In this document: piece by piece, positions 24,864-33,486 of the stretch
Layout of the letters: every line of letters starts with the position of its first letter
Numbering within the stretch: position 1 is the first letter of the stretch
Source of the DNA: Candidatus Gastranaerophilales bacterium
GTDB taxonomy: Bacteria; Cyanobacteriota; Vampirovibrionia; Gastranaerophilales; Gastranaerophilaceae
Assembly (NCBI GenBank): GCA_944325525.1
Contig: CALVAK010000002.1
Span: 1-64,000 of the forward strand
Length of the DNA: 64,000 nt
Direction of reading: 5' to 3'
Translations under genes and position numbers: made by a program
The notes under the pieces: generated by a model
The model's input: the letters and a program-made list of their open reading frames with translations, nothing else
What the model was told of the DNA's origin: nothing
Databases searched by the model: none

Positions 24864-25562
24864 ATGAAAAAAATGTCAATTGAAAAAGAAATAAAGAACA
24901 TTTTAATTGAAGAATCTGATGGTAAATATAAAACTTTTTTGTCTTCAATTATACCTGAGGAAGAAAATATTTTAGGTGTGCGTTCTATACAGTTAAAAAA
25001 AACAGCCAAATTAATATATAAAAATTTTGATTATGAAACTTATCTTAAATTAAATAATCTTAAATACCACGAAGAAATTGTACTTCAGGGGCTTATTATC
25101 GGTTTATTGAAGAAAACTCCTGAAGAAAAGATTTTGTATATAAAAGAATTTATTCCAAGAATTACGAACTGGGCAATTTGTGATAGTTTTTGTTCAGGTT
25201 TAAAATTTACAAAAGAATACAGAGCACTCATGTGGGAGTTCTTAAAACCTTATTTTAATTCAGAAAAGGAATTTTATCTTCGATTCGCTTATGTTATGTT
25301 GCTATCATATTTTATTGTCCCTGAATATATTGATAAAATTTTTGAAAAAATTGATGGTTTCAAAAGTACAAAATATTATTCACAGATGTCAGTTGCCTGG
25401 CTTTTATCAATGTGTTTTGTAAAAGATAAAGAGAAAACATATATGTATCTTAAGAATTCAAAGCTTGATAAGTATACATATAATAAGAGCATACAGAAGA
25501 TATGTGAATCATTGTCTGTTGATAAAATGAGTAAAGAGAAGTGTAAGTCATTAAAGAAATAG
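24864..25562 (+). CDS. DNA alkylation repair protein, AlkD-like
   Basis: 232 aa, all-helical HEAT-like repeat protein. Text such as LGVRSIQLKKTAKLIYK, EEIVLQGLIIGLL, RITNWAICDSFCSGLK and FLRFAYVMLLSYFI matches the AlkD/DNA alkylation repair family, whose members flip N3- or N7-alkylated purines without an insertion loop. The NWAICD tract is the region that supplies the active-site tryptophan and aspartate. It begins 14 bases after the antiporter gene on the same strand, so the two may be cotranscribed although they share no obvious process. Confidence 0.85.
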   Translation: MKKMSIEKEIKNILIEESDGKYKTFLSSIIPEEENILGVRSIQLKKTAKLIYKNFDYETYLKLNNLKYHEEIVLQGLIIGLLKKTPEEKILYIKEFIPRITNWAICDSFCSGLKFTKEYRALMWEFLKPYFNSEKEFYLRFAYVMLLSYFIVPEYIDKIFEKIDGFKSTKYYSQMSVAWLLSMCFVKDKEKTYMYLKNSKLDKYTYNKSIQKICESLSVDKMSKEKCKSLKK

Positions 25563-25605
25563 ATTTAAAATTTATATACTGCTGTTTACATAATAACATC
25601 AAATT

Positions 25606-26973
25606 TTAATTTCGTTTTGTTCTATCATAAGCTTTACGAATTTTTTGTAAATTTCTTATAAGGCTTATTTTATAACCAACGTATAAAACTATAGATGCAG
25701 CAATCCATGCAACAGGTGCAGCAAGACAAATTCCTATATATCCCATAATGTGTGCGAGGAAAAATGCAGCAAAAATTCTCATTAGAAGTTCAGCAATTCC
25801 GGAAAATAAAGGAGCCATAACGTTTCCCATTCCCTGAAGGATATTTCTGTATATAAGCAATAATCCAAGAAAGAAAAAGAAAATTATAATTATATGTAGA
25901 TATTGCATTGCCAGATTAATAATTTCTTCATCCGGAACATCCATAAATAACCCGACAACAAATTCACCGCAAGTTAGAATGAAAATTGCACAAAAAATAC
26001 TAATGAAAATAGCTATTAAAACACTTGCTCTTGCCCCGTCTCTAATACGGGACATCTTGTTTGCTCCGTAATTTTGTGCTGTGTAAGTAGCAACAGCAGC
26101 TCCAAGAGCAAGTAGAGATTGTGAAGCAAGCTGGTCAACTCTTACAGCTGTTGTAAACGCAGCTATAGCATTTGAACCTAATCCGTTTAATACATATTGC
26201 ACTGCAATTACTCCGAGTGTTAAGACAGACATCTGAAATCCCATTGGAATCCCGACACGCAGATGTTCATATAAAAAATTTGTATCCTGCTTCCAATCCT
26301 CTTTTTTTAACTTTAGGACGGGGAATTTACGGAACATAAAAAACAGGCATAGTACGGTAGAAATAGCCTGAGATAATACCGTAGCCCATGCTGCTCCTCC
26401 AACACCCATTTTGAACTTTAATATGAACAGTAAATCTAAAAATATATTTAATATAGATGCAAAAATGAGAAAATAAAGAGGAGTTTTGCTGTCACCTAAG
26501 GCTCTTATTACGTTAGAAGAATAATTGTAAAATACTGTGGCTATAATACCGATAAACATAATAAATAAATATTCATTTGAAAGAGAAATAATATCATCCG
26601 GTGTCCTCAGAAATGAAAGCATATATTCTGTAAATGGTGCTGAAATTAAGGTCATTATAATGGTTAAAATAAAAGATAGTATAAAACCGGCTGTAACTGA
26701 TTTTCTTAAAAGATTATAATCTCTTGCTCCGAATTTTTGTGCTGTAACTACAGCAAAACCCTGGGTTGAAGCAAATATAAAACTAATTATAAGAAAAATC
26801 ATGGGCCCTGTTGCTCCAACTGCCGCAAGAGCTTTTATTCCTATCGTTCTTCCGACAATTAAAGTGTCCACAAGGCTGTATACCTGCTGAAATAGGTTGC
26901 CCAGAAAGATAGGCACCATAAATAAAATTATTAATTTTAACGGGCTGCCCGTTGTAAGTTCTTTTGTAGCCAT
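25606..26973 (-). CDS. MATE family efflux transporter
   Basis: 455 aa with 12 membrane helices in two six-helix bundles. Family signatures: PIFLGNLFQQVYSLVDTLIVG at the start (18 residues before the first cytosolic loop), GVGGAAWATVLSQ, AFTTAVRVDQLASQSLLALG and YTAQNYGANK. MATE pumps export cationic drugs or metabolites using Na+ or H+. It is convergent with the AlkD-like gene and has only a weak ribosome binding site. Substrate is unknown. Confidence 0.93.
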   Translation of the reverse strand: MATKELTTGSPLKLIILFMVPIFLGNLFQQVYSLVDTLIVGRTIGIKALAAVGATGPMIFLIISFIFASTQGFAVVTAQKFGARDYNLLRKSVTAGFILSFILTIIMTLISAPFTEYMLSFLRTPDDIISLSNEYLFIMFIGIIATVFYNYSSNVIRALGDSKTPLYFLIFASILNIFLDLLFILKFKMGVGGAAWATVLSQAISTVLCLFFMFRKFPVLKLKKEDWKQDTNFLYEHLRVGIPMGFQMSVLTLGVIAVQYVLNGLGSNAIAAFTTAVRVDQLASQSLLALGAAVATYTAQNYGANKMSRIRDGARASVLIAIFISIFCAIFILTCGEFVVGLFMDVPDEEIINLAMQYLHIIIIFFFFLGLLLIYRNILQGMGNVMAPLFSGIAELLMRIFAAFFLAHIMGYIGICLAAPVAWIAASIVLYVGYKISLIRNLQKIRKAYDRTKRN

Positions 26974-27110
26974 TTTTACTCAGCCTTGATTTTGTATAAA
27001 TTATTTTTATCCCGGTTTATGTGTAAAATAAACAAGCTTCATAAATATTTTAGCATGATATTTTGTTTTGTTTATAAAATTAGCTATGACCTAAAATTAG
27101 CAATAAAAAA

Positions 27111-27182
27111 TGGGCCCGGTAGGATTCGAACCTACGACCAAAGGATTATGAGTCCTCTGCGCTACCGCTGCGCCACAAGCCC
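27111..27182 (-). tRNA. tRNA with CAU anticodon (Met elongator or Ile2)
   Basis: 72 nt cloverleaf: acceptor GGGCTTG with CGGGCCC (two G-T pairs), anticodon arm GAGGA-CTCATAA-TCCTT with anticodon CAT, T-arm GGTTCGAATCC. CCA is not encoded. A CAU tRNA may be elongator Met or, after lysidine modification, Ile2 reading AUA. It is not the initiator by its Watson-Crick 1-72 pair. Sequence alone here does not let me choose between Met and Ile2. Confidence 0.93.
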
Positions 27183-27233
27183 TTATTTCTAGTTTAGAAT
27201 AACATTAACATTTATCAACGTCAAGTAATATTA

Positions 27234-28199
27234 TTATAATAAATTTCTGTAATTTGATAATAAAGCAGCACCGATTACACCGGAAAAATCACCTAATTTT
27301 GCTTTTTCAAACTTTATTGATTTACTTGGAGTCGGTAAGGCTTTAATCTTTGCAAGCTCAACTGATCTGTTATAAAAATAATCTATAGCATCCATTAGTC
27401 CGCCGCCCAGTATGATTTTAGATGGATTATAAAAATTAATTACAGAAGCTAATCCTGAAGCCAGATATTCTGATGCTTCATTTATAATCTGCAAGACTAG
27501 ATCATCTTTATTTGCCAGAGATTTTTTTAGCATGCTTGTTTTTATAGGTTTATCTTCAACAAGATAATTTACTATGTCAGAAGTTCGTCCTTTTTTTAAG
27601 GCACCAATAATACGTTTTTCAATTGCAAGTCTTGATGCATATGCTTCAAGACAACCGCAGCCGCCGCAGCCGCATGGACGTCCTCCAACATCTACAATAA
27701 TATGACCTATTTCTCCGGCTGTTCCTGTTGTTCCATATCTAATCTTACCGTCTTGAACTATTGCCGAGCCTATTCCGGTTCCGACAAAAATACATACAAA
27801 GTCTTTTTCATTTTTCCCTGAACCGAAAAACATTTCGCCAATCGTTGCAATTTCGACATCATTACCTAAAAAGACTTCTTTCTTAAAAGCATTTTCTAAT
27901 ATATTTTTTATATTTATGTCTGAACAATCTAAATTAGGTGCATTAATTATTATTCCGCTTTCTCTGTTAATTTGTCCGGCAGCTCCGATTCCTATGTTGT
28001 CAATATCATTTATATTTTTTCCGGACATTTCAATTACTTCATTTACTGAAGTAATTATTTTGCGAATAATTTTTTCTTCACCTTTGTCTTTTTTTGTTTT
28101 CTTTTTTATAAAATTACATACACTGCCTGATTCTTTGTCTACTAAGGCAGTCATAACTTTTGTTCCGCCTAAATCAATACCTATTGAATATTTACCCAT
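27234..28199 (-). CDS. ROK family sugar kinase, probable glucokinase
   Basis: 321 aa. ATP-binding phosphate loop GIDLGGTK (7-14), the sugar-binding NAPNLDCSD region, GNDVEIATIGEMFFGSG with the catalytic-type D, and the ROK zinc motif GRPCGCGGCGCLEAYAS (CxCGxxGCxE). Family members of this size are usually glucokinases; N-acetylmannosamine or fructose kinases are alternatives. It would feed glucose 6-phosphate to the pgi encoded later in the window. GAGG precedes the ATG. It has no close operon partner. Confidence 0.9.
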   Translation of the reverse strand: MGKYSIGIDLGGTKVMTALVDKESGSVCNFIKKKTKKDKGEEKIIRKIITSVNEVIEMSGKNINDIDNIGIGAAGQINRESGIIINAPNLDCSDINIKNILENAFKKEVFLGNDVEIATIGEMFFGSGKNEKDFVCIFVGTGIGSAIVQDGKIRYGTTGTAGEIGHIIVDVGGRPCGCGGCGCLEAYASRLAIEKRIIGALKKGRTSDIVNYLVEDKPIKTSMLKKSLANKDDLVLQIINEASEYLASGLASVINFYNPSKIILGGGLMDAIDYFYNRSVELAKIKALPTPSKSIKFEKAKLGDFSGVIGAALLSNYRNLL

Positions 28200-28296
28200 G
28201 AATTTACCTCTAATAGATTATATCATTATTTCTATCTTTTTTATAATTCATTAAATAAAAAACAAAAAACAGGTTTAAATATTGCCATGAATAGGG

Positions 28297-28326
28297 TATA
28301 ATAAGAAAGTACATAGTTTATGGAGG
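28297..28326 (+). promoter_or_regulatory. Promoter -10 and ribosome binding site of hpf
   Basis: Perfect TATAAT at 28297-28302 with weak -35 sequence, then TGGAGG (28321-28326) placed 8 bases before the ATG. A conventional leadered gene, useful as contrast to the leaderless ones. Confidence 0.5.
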
Positions 28327-28334
28327 CAAAATAA

Positions 28335-28694
28335 ATGCGCATTACAGTTAACGGGCGTAATATTGAAATCACTGATGCTATCAGGGCTTATGCTGAAGAA
28401 AAAATAGGAAAGATAATGAATCATTATGATCAAATTCAGTCAATTGATGTTGTATTAAATGTAATTAAAAATCCTTCAGTAGCTCAAAGTCATACAGCAG
28501 AAGTCTTATGTAAATTTGTATCTGGCTCCGTAAAGGCAGAAGAAAGTGCAGAATCAATGTATGCAAGCATTGACTTGGTTGCTGATAAAATCAACAGACA
28601 GGTTAAAAAGTTTAAAGAAAAACAAATCAAATCTTCAAAGAATGCATCTATAAGAACCGATGCTCCACCAGAAGAACAAGTTGTTGCTGAATAA
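28335..28694 (+). CDS. hpf: Ribosome hibernation factor, short form
   Basis: 119 aa. The beta-alpha-beta-beta-beta-alpha HPF/RaiA fold is clear: MRITVNGRNIEITDAIRAYAEEKIGKI, HTAEVLCKF and SAESMYASIDLVADKINRQVKKFKEK. The short tail (SSKNASIRTDAPPEEQVVAE) is acidic and lacks the dimerising C-terminal domain of long HPF, so it is a short HPF or YfiA-type protein. It binds in the 30S decoding channel and inactivates ribosomes in stationary phase. A strong terminator follows directly. Confidence 0.93.
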   Translation: MRITVNGRNIEITDAIRAYAEEKIGKIMNHYDQIQSIDVVLNVIKNPSVAQSHTAEVLCKFVSGSVKAEESAESMYASIDLVADKINRQVKKFKEKQIKSSKNASIRTDAPPEEQVVAE

Positions 28695-28695
28695 T

Positions 28696-28724
28696 AAAAA
28701 CCCCGCTTTTGCGGGGTTTTTATT
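28696..28724. terminator. Rho-independent terminator after hpf
   Basis: GC-rich stem CCCCGC/GCGGGG extended by A-T pairs (28696-28706 with 28711-28721), TTTT loop, T tail on the plus strand and A/T on the minus strand. It also closes the convergent leuD gene. Confidence 0.95.
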
Positions 28725-29213
28725 TTATGATAATTTTTCTTTTGTATAGTTTATAAGTCCGCCGGAGTTAATTAATTTTTGTATTTCCTCAGGAAACTTA
28801 TTACATTCATATTCTTTTTTAGTATTTAAATTTATTATTCTGCCTTCAGATAAATCAAATTCCAAAATGTCGTCTTTGTTGCATTCATCAGGCAGATTTT
28901 TATGTTCCAAAATCGGAAGCCCGATGTTAATTGCATTTCTGTAAAAAATTCTTGCAAAACTTTTTGCAATGACAAGACTTATTCCTGAAGCTTTTATTGC
29001 AATCGGAGCGTGCTCTCTTGAACTGCCACATCCAAAATTTTCTCCTGCAACAATTATATCTCCCGGCTTAACTTCTATAGAAAATGTTTTATCTATATCT
29101 TCCATGCAATGTTTAGCTAATTCTTCATGTGATGCCGTATTTAAATATCTGGCGGGGATAATAACGTCAGTATCGACATTATCAGAGTATTTCCAAACTT
29201 TTCCTTTTTTCAT
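28725..29213 (-). CDS. leuD: 3-isopropylmalate dehydratase small subunit
   Basis: 162 aa from the ATG at 29213 ([25 protein letters not shown]), the usual length; the frame is open to 29261 but the extra 16 residues are not typical of the family and lie over likely promoter sequence. Signatures are the swivelling-domain text [19 protein letters not shown] and [14 protein letters not shown]. With LeuC it converts 2-isopropylmalate to 3-isopropylmalate in leucine synthesis, or in the related methanogen-like/HACN type acts on homologous acids. leuC and leuB are not in the window. Confidence 0.93.
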   Translation of the reverse strand: MKKGKVWKYSDNVDTDVIIPARYLNTASHEELAKHCMEDIDKTFSIEVKPGDIIVAGENFGCGSSREHAPIAIKASGISLVIAKSFARIFYRNAINIGLPILEHKNLPDECNKDDILEFDLSEGRIINLNTKKEYECNKFPEEIQKLINSGGLINYTKEKLS

Positions 29214-29301
29214 TTTTTTCTTTACATCCTCATATTTATGTTCTATACTTAAATTATACATTACATGGTAGAAATGTTAATATCAAAAAAAGGAGATGTA
29301 A

Positions 29302-29499
29302 ATGATGGAAATGATCGGTGAATCAGCAGGACAAATCTGGAATTATTTAAATGAAAACGGGGAAACAACTTTAGCAAAAATGAAGAAAGACTTAGATCTT
29401 AAAGCTAATTTTGCTGAATTGGGTTTAGGTTGGCTTGCAAGAGAAGGTAAAGTTGAAATTTCTAAAAAAGGTACTTCTACAAACGTTAAATTAGTTTAA
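29302..29499 (+). CDS. Small winged-helix protein (DUF2582-like)
   Basis: 65 aa. It reads as one winged helix-turn-helix domain: AGQIWNYLNENGETTLAKMKKDL (helices), then LGLGWLAREGKVEISKKGTS (recognition region and wing). DUF2582-type proteins of this size are probably DNA-binding, but no target is known. AAAGGAG precedes the ATG at 7 bases. The gene is divergent from leuD and has its own terminator, so it is likely to be transcribed alone. Regulation of leuD is conceivable but not shown. Confidence 0.8.
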   Translation: MMEMIGESAGQIWNYLNENGETTLAKMKKDLDLKANFAELGLGWLAREGKVEISKKGTSTNVKLV

Positions 29500-29515
29500 T
29501 CAGATTTAAAAGATA

Positions 29516-29543
29516 AAAAGTCCGGAGTACTCCGGACTTTTTT
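29516..29543 (+). terminator. Rho-independent terminator after winged-helix gene
   Basis: Perfect palindrome with the GC core AGTCCGGAGTACTCCGGACT, A-rich before and T-rich after on the plus strand. Confidence 0.93.
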
Positions 29544-29604
29544 TAAGCATTTTTTTTTTGTTTTTGTAATAATATGTATTGTTAGTTTTTTTAAGGATAT
29601 TTTT

Positions 29605-30828
29605 ATGACAGACATACCAGTAAAAGAAGAATTTTTAAAGCAGGCACAACTATTATCAAGGGGTGCAGAAGTTCTGCCCGGTGGAATAGAAGAACTTGCA
29701 TATAGACTTCAAAAAGCAAGTGAAGAAAATACTCCTTTAAGAGTTAAACTTGGTATGGATCCTTCAAGACCTGATCTTCATTTAGGTCATACAGTTGTAC
29801 TGAGGAAAATAAAGCAATTTCAAGATCTAGGTCATAAAATTATATTGATAGTAGGCGGGGGTACAGGTATGATTGGTGATCCTTCCGGAAAATCAGATAC
29901 CCGTCCAAGTCTTACAAAAGAACAGGTTGAAGAAAATGCTAAAACCTATTTTAATCAAATTTCTAAAGTTATTGATGTTGATAAAGCTGAAATAAAAAAT
30001 AATGCAGATTGGCTTTATAAACTTAACTTTATTGAAATGCTTAAATTAGCTTCAAAAGTTACTGTCGCCCAGTTAATGACAAGAGATGACTTCGCAAAAA
30101 GATATGCTGAAAATAAGCCTATTTCTGTTCATGAATTCTTTTATCCTCTAATGCAAGCTTATGATTCTGTTGTGGTTGATGCAGATATTGAACTTGGCGG
30201 TACCGACCAGAGATTTAACAATTTATTAGGTCGTGAAATTCAAAGTGCATACGGTAAAAAACATCCTCAAATGGTAATGCTTCTTCCTTTGTTAGAAGGT
30301 ACTGACGGAGTTGTTAAAATGTCTAAATCATTCCCGGAACACTGTATAAGTTTGACTGATTCTGCAAAAGACATGTACGGGAAATTGATGTCAATTTCTG
30401 ATAATCTTATTATGAAATATTTTGCACTTCTTACTGATATATCAAATGAAGAGCTTAAAAATATTGAAGAAGAAATGAAAACAAAAAATCCAAGAGATAT
30501 AAAGATGAGGCTTGCATTTACAATTACTGAAATGTATAACGGTAAAGATTGTGCACTTGAAGCTCAAAATGATTTTATTAAAGTCGTACAAAATAAAGAA
30601 ATTCCTGAAGATATTCCCGAAATTAAAATTAATGAAAAAATTTCTCTTATAGATTTTATTTCTAATTTTGATAAGACTTTAAGCAGAGGTGAAATTAAAA
30701 GACTCGCTTCTTCAGGTGCAGTAAAAATTAATTCTGTCAAACAGGCAAATCCTAATTTTATAATTGAGCCTTCATCTCTTCCTGTTGTTGTTCAATATGG
30801 AAAAAGGAAATATATAAAAGGCGTGTAA
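29605..30828 (+). CDS. tyrS: Tyrosyl-tRNA synthetase
   Basis: 407 aa, class I synthetase. Signatures in order: LGMDPSRPDLHLGHTVVL (HIGH-like HLGH), GGGTGMIGDPSGKSDTRP, the tyrosine-contacting QAYDSVVVDADIELGGTDQ, KMSKS, and a C-terminal S4 RNA-binding domain (LSRGEIKRLASSGAVKINS). The DPSRPDLHLGH spacing matches the TyrZ-like second group of bacterial TyrRS. It charges tRNA-Tyr. No T-box leader is visible in the 60 bases after the preceding terminator. cysE starts immediately after the stop codon, so the two are one operon. Confidence 0.97.
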   Translation: MTDIPVKEEFLKQAQLLSRGAEVLPGGIEELAYRLQKASEENTPLRVKLGMDPSRPDLHLGHTVVLRKIKQFQDLGHKIILIVGGGTGMIGDPSGKSDTRPSLTKEQVEENAKTYFNQISKVIDVDKAEIKNNADWLYKLNFIEMLKLASKVTVAQLMTRDDFAKRYAENKPISVHEFFYPLMQAYDSVVVDADIELGGTDQRFNNLLGREIQSAYGKKHPQMVMLLPLLEGTDGVVKMSKSFPEHCISLTDSAKDMYGKLMSISDNLIMKYFALLTDISNEELKNIEEEMKTKNPRDIKMRLAFTITEMYNGKDCALEAQNDFIKVVQNKEIPEDIPEIKINEKISLIDFISNFDKTLSRGEIKRLASSGAVKINSVKQANPNFIIEPSSLPVVVQYGKRKYIKGV

Positions 30829-31488
30829 ATGAGATTATTAAAGAAAGTTTTTTCTCAAATTAAAGAAGATATTAATACAATATATGAAAAAGATCCGGCT
30901 GCTGAGAATATATTTGAAGTTCTGCTATGCTATCCGGGACTTCATGCTTTAATTATGCATAGAATAGCTCATAAGCTCAGATATTGGAAAATTCCCTTAA
31001 TTCCAAGACTGATTTCAAATATATCAAGATTTTTAACAGGTATAGAAATTCATCCTGCAGCAAGAATAGGTAGAAGATTCTTTATCGATCACGGAATGGG
31101 TGTTGTTATTGGTGAAACTACAATAATAGGTGATGATGTATTATTGTATCAAGGTGTTACTCTCGGTGGTACTGGAAATGAACACGGGAAAAGACATCCT
31201 ACTCTCGGTAATAATATTGTTGTTGGTTCCGGTGCAAAAGTACTCGGAAATATAGAAATAGGTTCAAATTCAAGAATTGGTGCAGGGTCGGTTGTAATTG
31301 ACAACGTTCCTGAAAATTCTACTGTTACAGGGGTCCCGGGAAGAATAGTAAGACAAAAATTATTAATACAGGGGCAATTAATGCACAACAGAATACCGGA
31401 TCCTGTAACATGTCAGTTAAACAGACTAAAGTATGAACTTCAGGATTTAAAAGAACAGTTAGAAGAACTCAAAAAAGGCGGAAATTAA
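30829..31488 (+). CDS. cysE: Serine O-acetyltransferase
   Basis: 219 aa. An N-terminal helical domain (AENIFEVLLCYPGLHALIMHRIAH) precedes a left-handed beta-helix of hexapeptide repeats: HPAARIGRRFFIDHGMGVVIGET, VLLYQGVTLGGTG, and IGAGSVVIDNVPENSTVTGVPG. It acetylates serine with acetyl-CoA to O-acetylserine, committing serine to cysteine synthesis. The start codon abuts the tyrS stop with zero gap, and a terminator overlaps the end, so tyrS-cysE is a two-gene operon. The last 30 residues form a coiled coil (LKYELQDLKEQLEELKKG). Confidence 0.95.
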   Translation: MRLLKKVFSQIKEDINTIYEKDPAAENIFEVLLCYPGLHALIMHRIAHKLRYWKIPLIPRLISNISRFLTGIEIHPAARIGRRFFIDHGMGVVIGETTIIGDDVLLYQGVTLGGTGNEHGKRHPTLGNNIVVGSGAKVLGNIEIGSNSRIGAGSVVIDNVPENSTVTGVPGRIVRQKLLIQGQLMHNRIPDPVTCQLNRLKYELQDLKEQLEELKKGGN

Positions 31489-31498
31489 TTTCCGCCTT
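31475..31498 (+). terminator. Rho-independent terminator after cysE
   Basis: Perfect 10-bp stem AAGGCGGAAA/TTTCCGCCTT with a TTAA loop (31475-31484 with 31489-31498), overlapping the cysE stop codon. T tail is modest. Confidence 0.8.
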
Positions 31499-31536
31499 AT
31501 ATCTTATTATATTTTGGTTAGTTTTTTGTGTAACAA

Positions 31537-32184
31537 TTATTTTCTGAATAAGCTGATTGCACCGCCAATTACACCGCCAATTACTGCACCTACAGGACCG
31601 CCTATTAATGTTCCTGCTGCTGCACCTGCAGCTATAGCACCGCCAGTTACGGCTACTTTACCTAAAACACCGCCGGCTTTTTTGACTCCATCCAGATTTG
31701 AAGTAGAATCTATATTGCACATTGTTTTTAATAAGTCAGATTCAGTTGCTTTATCACCTTCCCAGTTGATTTCAAATCCTCTCTCAAAAGAGTTTGCTGC
31801 ATTGTCAATAATATAATCTTCCAAGCTGCTTCCAAGTTCGCTTTCAATTAATTGTCTTGCAACTGCTGTCAATTGTTCACCTTCAAGATTTGCATATCTA
31901 CCTTGAGAAGACATTTCAGCAATTAACTGATTGTATGCTGATAATGCTTTATCTTCGTGACCTTTTTCAAGCTGTGAAATAATATTTGATATCTGAGTTT
32001 CAATTGCAGCATCTCTACCGACATATGTCATTTCATAGCCTTCTTTTGTGTCATTGTAATCATATTTTTTCTCTAGATAGTCAGTATTATATAAGCTTGC
32101 TGCTGTAACTCCGCCTGACTGCAAATTTGTTGAAGCTGTTGCACTTCCACTTAAAAAACTTCCGTTTTGAAAACTAACTGTCAT
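31537..32184 (-). CDS. Glycine-zipper tail protein, hypothetical
   Basis: 215 aa, no family recognised. The first 50 residues are polar and Ser/Thr-rich; the middle is helical and acidic (QLEKGHEDKALSAYNQLIAEMSSQG); the C-terminal segment (about 172-211) is a dense glycine zipper (GAIAAGAAAGTLIGGPVGAVIGGVIGG) likely to insert in a membrane, ending in a basic FRK. No signal peptide. Such zipper tails are seen in membrane-perturbing or scaffolding proteins. Transcribed alone, convergent with cysE. A purine-rich GTTAGTTTATG start region has only a weak SD. Confidence 0.65.
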   Translation of the reverse strand: MTVSFQNGSFLSGSATASTNLQSGGVTAASLYNTDYLEKKYDYNDTKEGYEMTYVGRDAAIETQISNIISQLEKGHEDKALSAYNQLIAEMSSQGRYANLEGEQLTAVARQLIESELGSSLEDYIIDNAANSFERGFEINWEGDKATESDLLKTMCNIDSTSNLDGVKKAGGVLGKVAVTGGAIAAGAAAGTLIGGPVGAVIGGVIGGAISLFRK

Positions 32185-32299
32185 AAACTAACCTCCACTA
32201 TAATAAATTATTAACCTATACTACCCACATTAATATAAAAACATTTGGCAAACCTAAATTTACCAAATAATTTTTTTTGTTAATAAAACTTAATATTTT

Positions 32300-32863
32300 T
32301 TATATCATTTTTATAAGAATACCGCCAAAAGCACCGGCTACAATTACAAGTATAGGATTCTTTTTCATAAATGAAAACGGAATAATTAATATAATAAATA
32401 GCAACAAAGCTTTATAGTCAATTTGAAAAGGTAAAGACCATTTGATTTTGTCGTAAAAAATACTTTGAAATAGCAATTGTATTCCTATTGAAGTTAAAAG
32501 AGCACAAGAAGCAGGTCTTAATCCGACAAATATGTCATTTACATATGAGCAGCTTTTAAATTTATTAAAAAGTTTAATAATAATAATTGTAATTATGAAA
32601 GGAAGAAAGACAATTGCCGTGGTTGCAATAATTGAACCTATAATTCCGGCTGTTGTATATCCTGTATATGTTGCCATATTTATTCCGATGGGGCCTGGTG
32701 TTATATTTGATACGGCAATCATATTTGTAAGTTCTTCAACTGTAAACCAATCATATTTCGTCTGCATATAAAACAGGAAAGGCAGTGCGGCATAACCACC
32801 GCCTAATGCGAAAACGCCTATTTTCAAAAATTCATATGCCAGTAGAAAATATACTTTAACCAT
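32300..32863 (-). CDS. Chromate transporter half-protein (second)
   Basis: 187 aa, six hydrophobic segments. The CHR signature FALGGGYAALPFLFYMQTKYDWFT and NITPGPIGINMATYTGY mark the chromate ion transporter superfamily half-domain. Together with the overlapping upstream gene (8-bp overlap) it forms a split, two-chain transporter; the two halves insert with opposite topology in characterised short-chain CHR pairs. Export of chromate, or transport of another oxyanion such as sulphate, is the known family activity. Confidence 0.9.
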   Translation of the reverse strand: MVKVYFLLAYEFLKIGVFALGGGYAALPFLFYMQTKYDWFTVEELTNMIAVSNITPGPIGINMATYTGYTTAGIIGSIIATTAIVFLPFIITIIIIKLFNKFKSCSYVNDIFVGLRPASCALLTSIGIQLLFQSIFYDKIKWSLPFQIDYKALLLFIILIIPFSFMKKNPILVIVAGAFGGILIKMI

Positions 32864-33407
32864 TAGTTTTTCCTCCTGTTATTTTACTGTGAATTAAAGC
32901 AAGAATCGCTGAAAAGACAATTATTATGGCAGGTGAAACAGGTAGGATAAATAATGATACGAGTATAAAAAAGAAAACAAAATATGTAAATTTTGAATTG
33001 ACACTCTTTTTCCACATATCTTTTATTGTTATCAAAATAAGTATTATTACGGAAATTCTTATTCCCCAAAAAGCGTTTTGTATAACAGGATAATCAACAA
33101 TATTCATTAGTACATGTGCTAAAAGCAGAATACTAAAAAAAGAAGGCATAACAATTCCTGTGATTGCTGCAATTGCTCCTGGTATTTTTCTTGCTTTATA
33201 TCCTGACAAAATAGCAATATTCCCCGCAATTATTCCGGGTATACACTGGCTCATAGCGTAATAGTCTATTAATTCTTCTTCTGTAAGCCATTTTCTGTCT
33301 TCTACTATATATTTTTGCAGAAGAGGTACAATTACATACCCGCCGCCTAAAAGTTGTATTCCTATTATAAAAAATATTTTAAATATTTCATAAAGTGTTG
33401 CGTTCAT
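32856..33407 (-). CDS. Chromate transporter half-protein (first)
   Basis: 183 aa, six hydrophobic segments, with GIQLLGGGYVIVPLLQKYIVED, CIPGIIAGNIAILSGY and RKIPGAIAAITG as CHR half-domain signatures. It pairs with the following gene. There is no ribosome binding site; an extended -10 box TGAGATAAT lies 6 bases before the ATG, suggesting a leaderless transcript. Confidence 0.9.
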   Translation of the reverse strand: MNATLYEIFKIFFIIGIQLLGGGYVIVPLLQKYIVEDRKWLTEEELIDYYAMSQCIPGIIAGNIAILSGYKARKIPGAIAAITGIVMPSFFSILLLAHVLMNIVDYPVIQNAFWGIRISVIILILITIKDMWKKSVNSKFTYFVFFFILVSLFILPVSPAIIIVFSAILALIHSKITGGKTNG

Positions 33408-33413
33408 GGTTTT

Positions 33414-33422
33414 ATTATCTCA
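33414..33422 (-). promoter_or_regulatory. Extended -10 of chromate transporter operon
   Basis: TGA followed by GATAAT on the minus strand (hexamer complement of 33414-33419), then six bases AAAACC, then the ATG at 33407. No SD and no good -35 box are visible. Confidence 0.45.
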
Positions 33423-33486
33423 TAAAATATTCTCTTTCTGTTTAAAATAACCAAAAAAAGGGAATACTACAATTGTAGGAGTTAAT

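Noticed and set aside
29544..29604. T-box leader before tyrS
   Set aside because: Only about 60 bases follow the preceding terminator; no T-box sequence or specifier stem.
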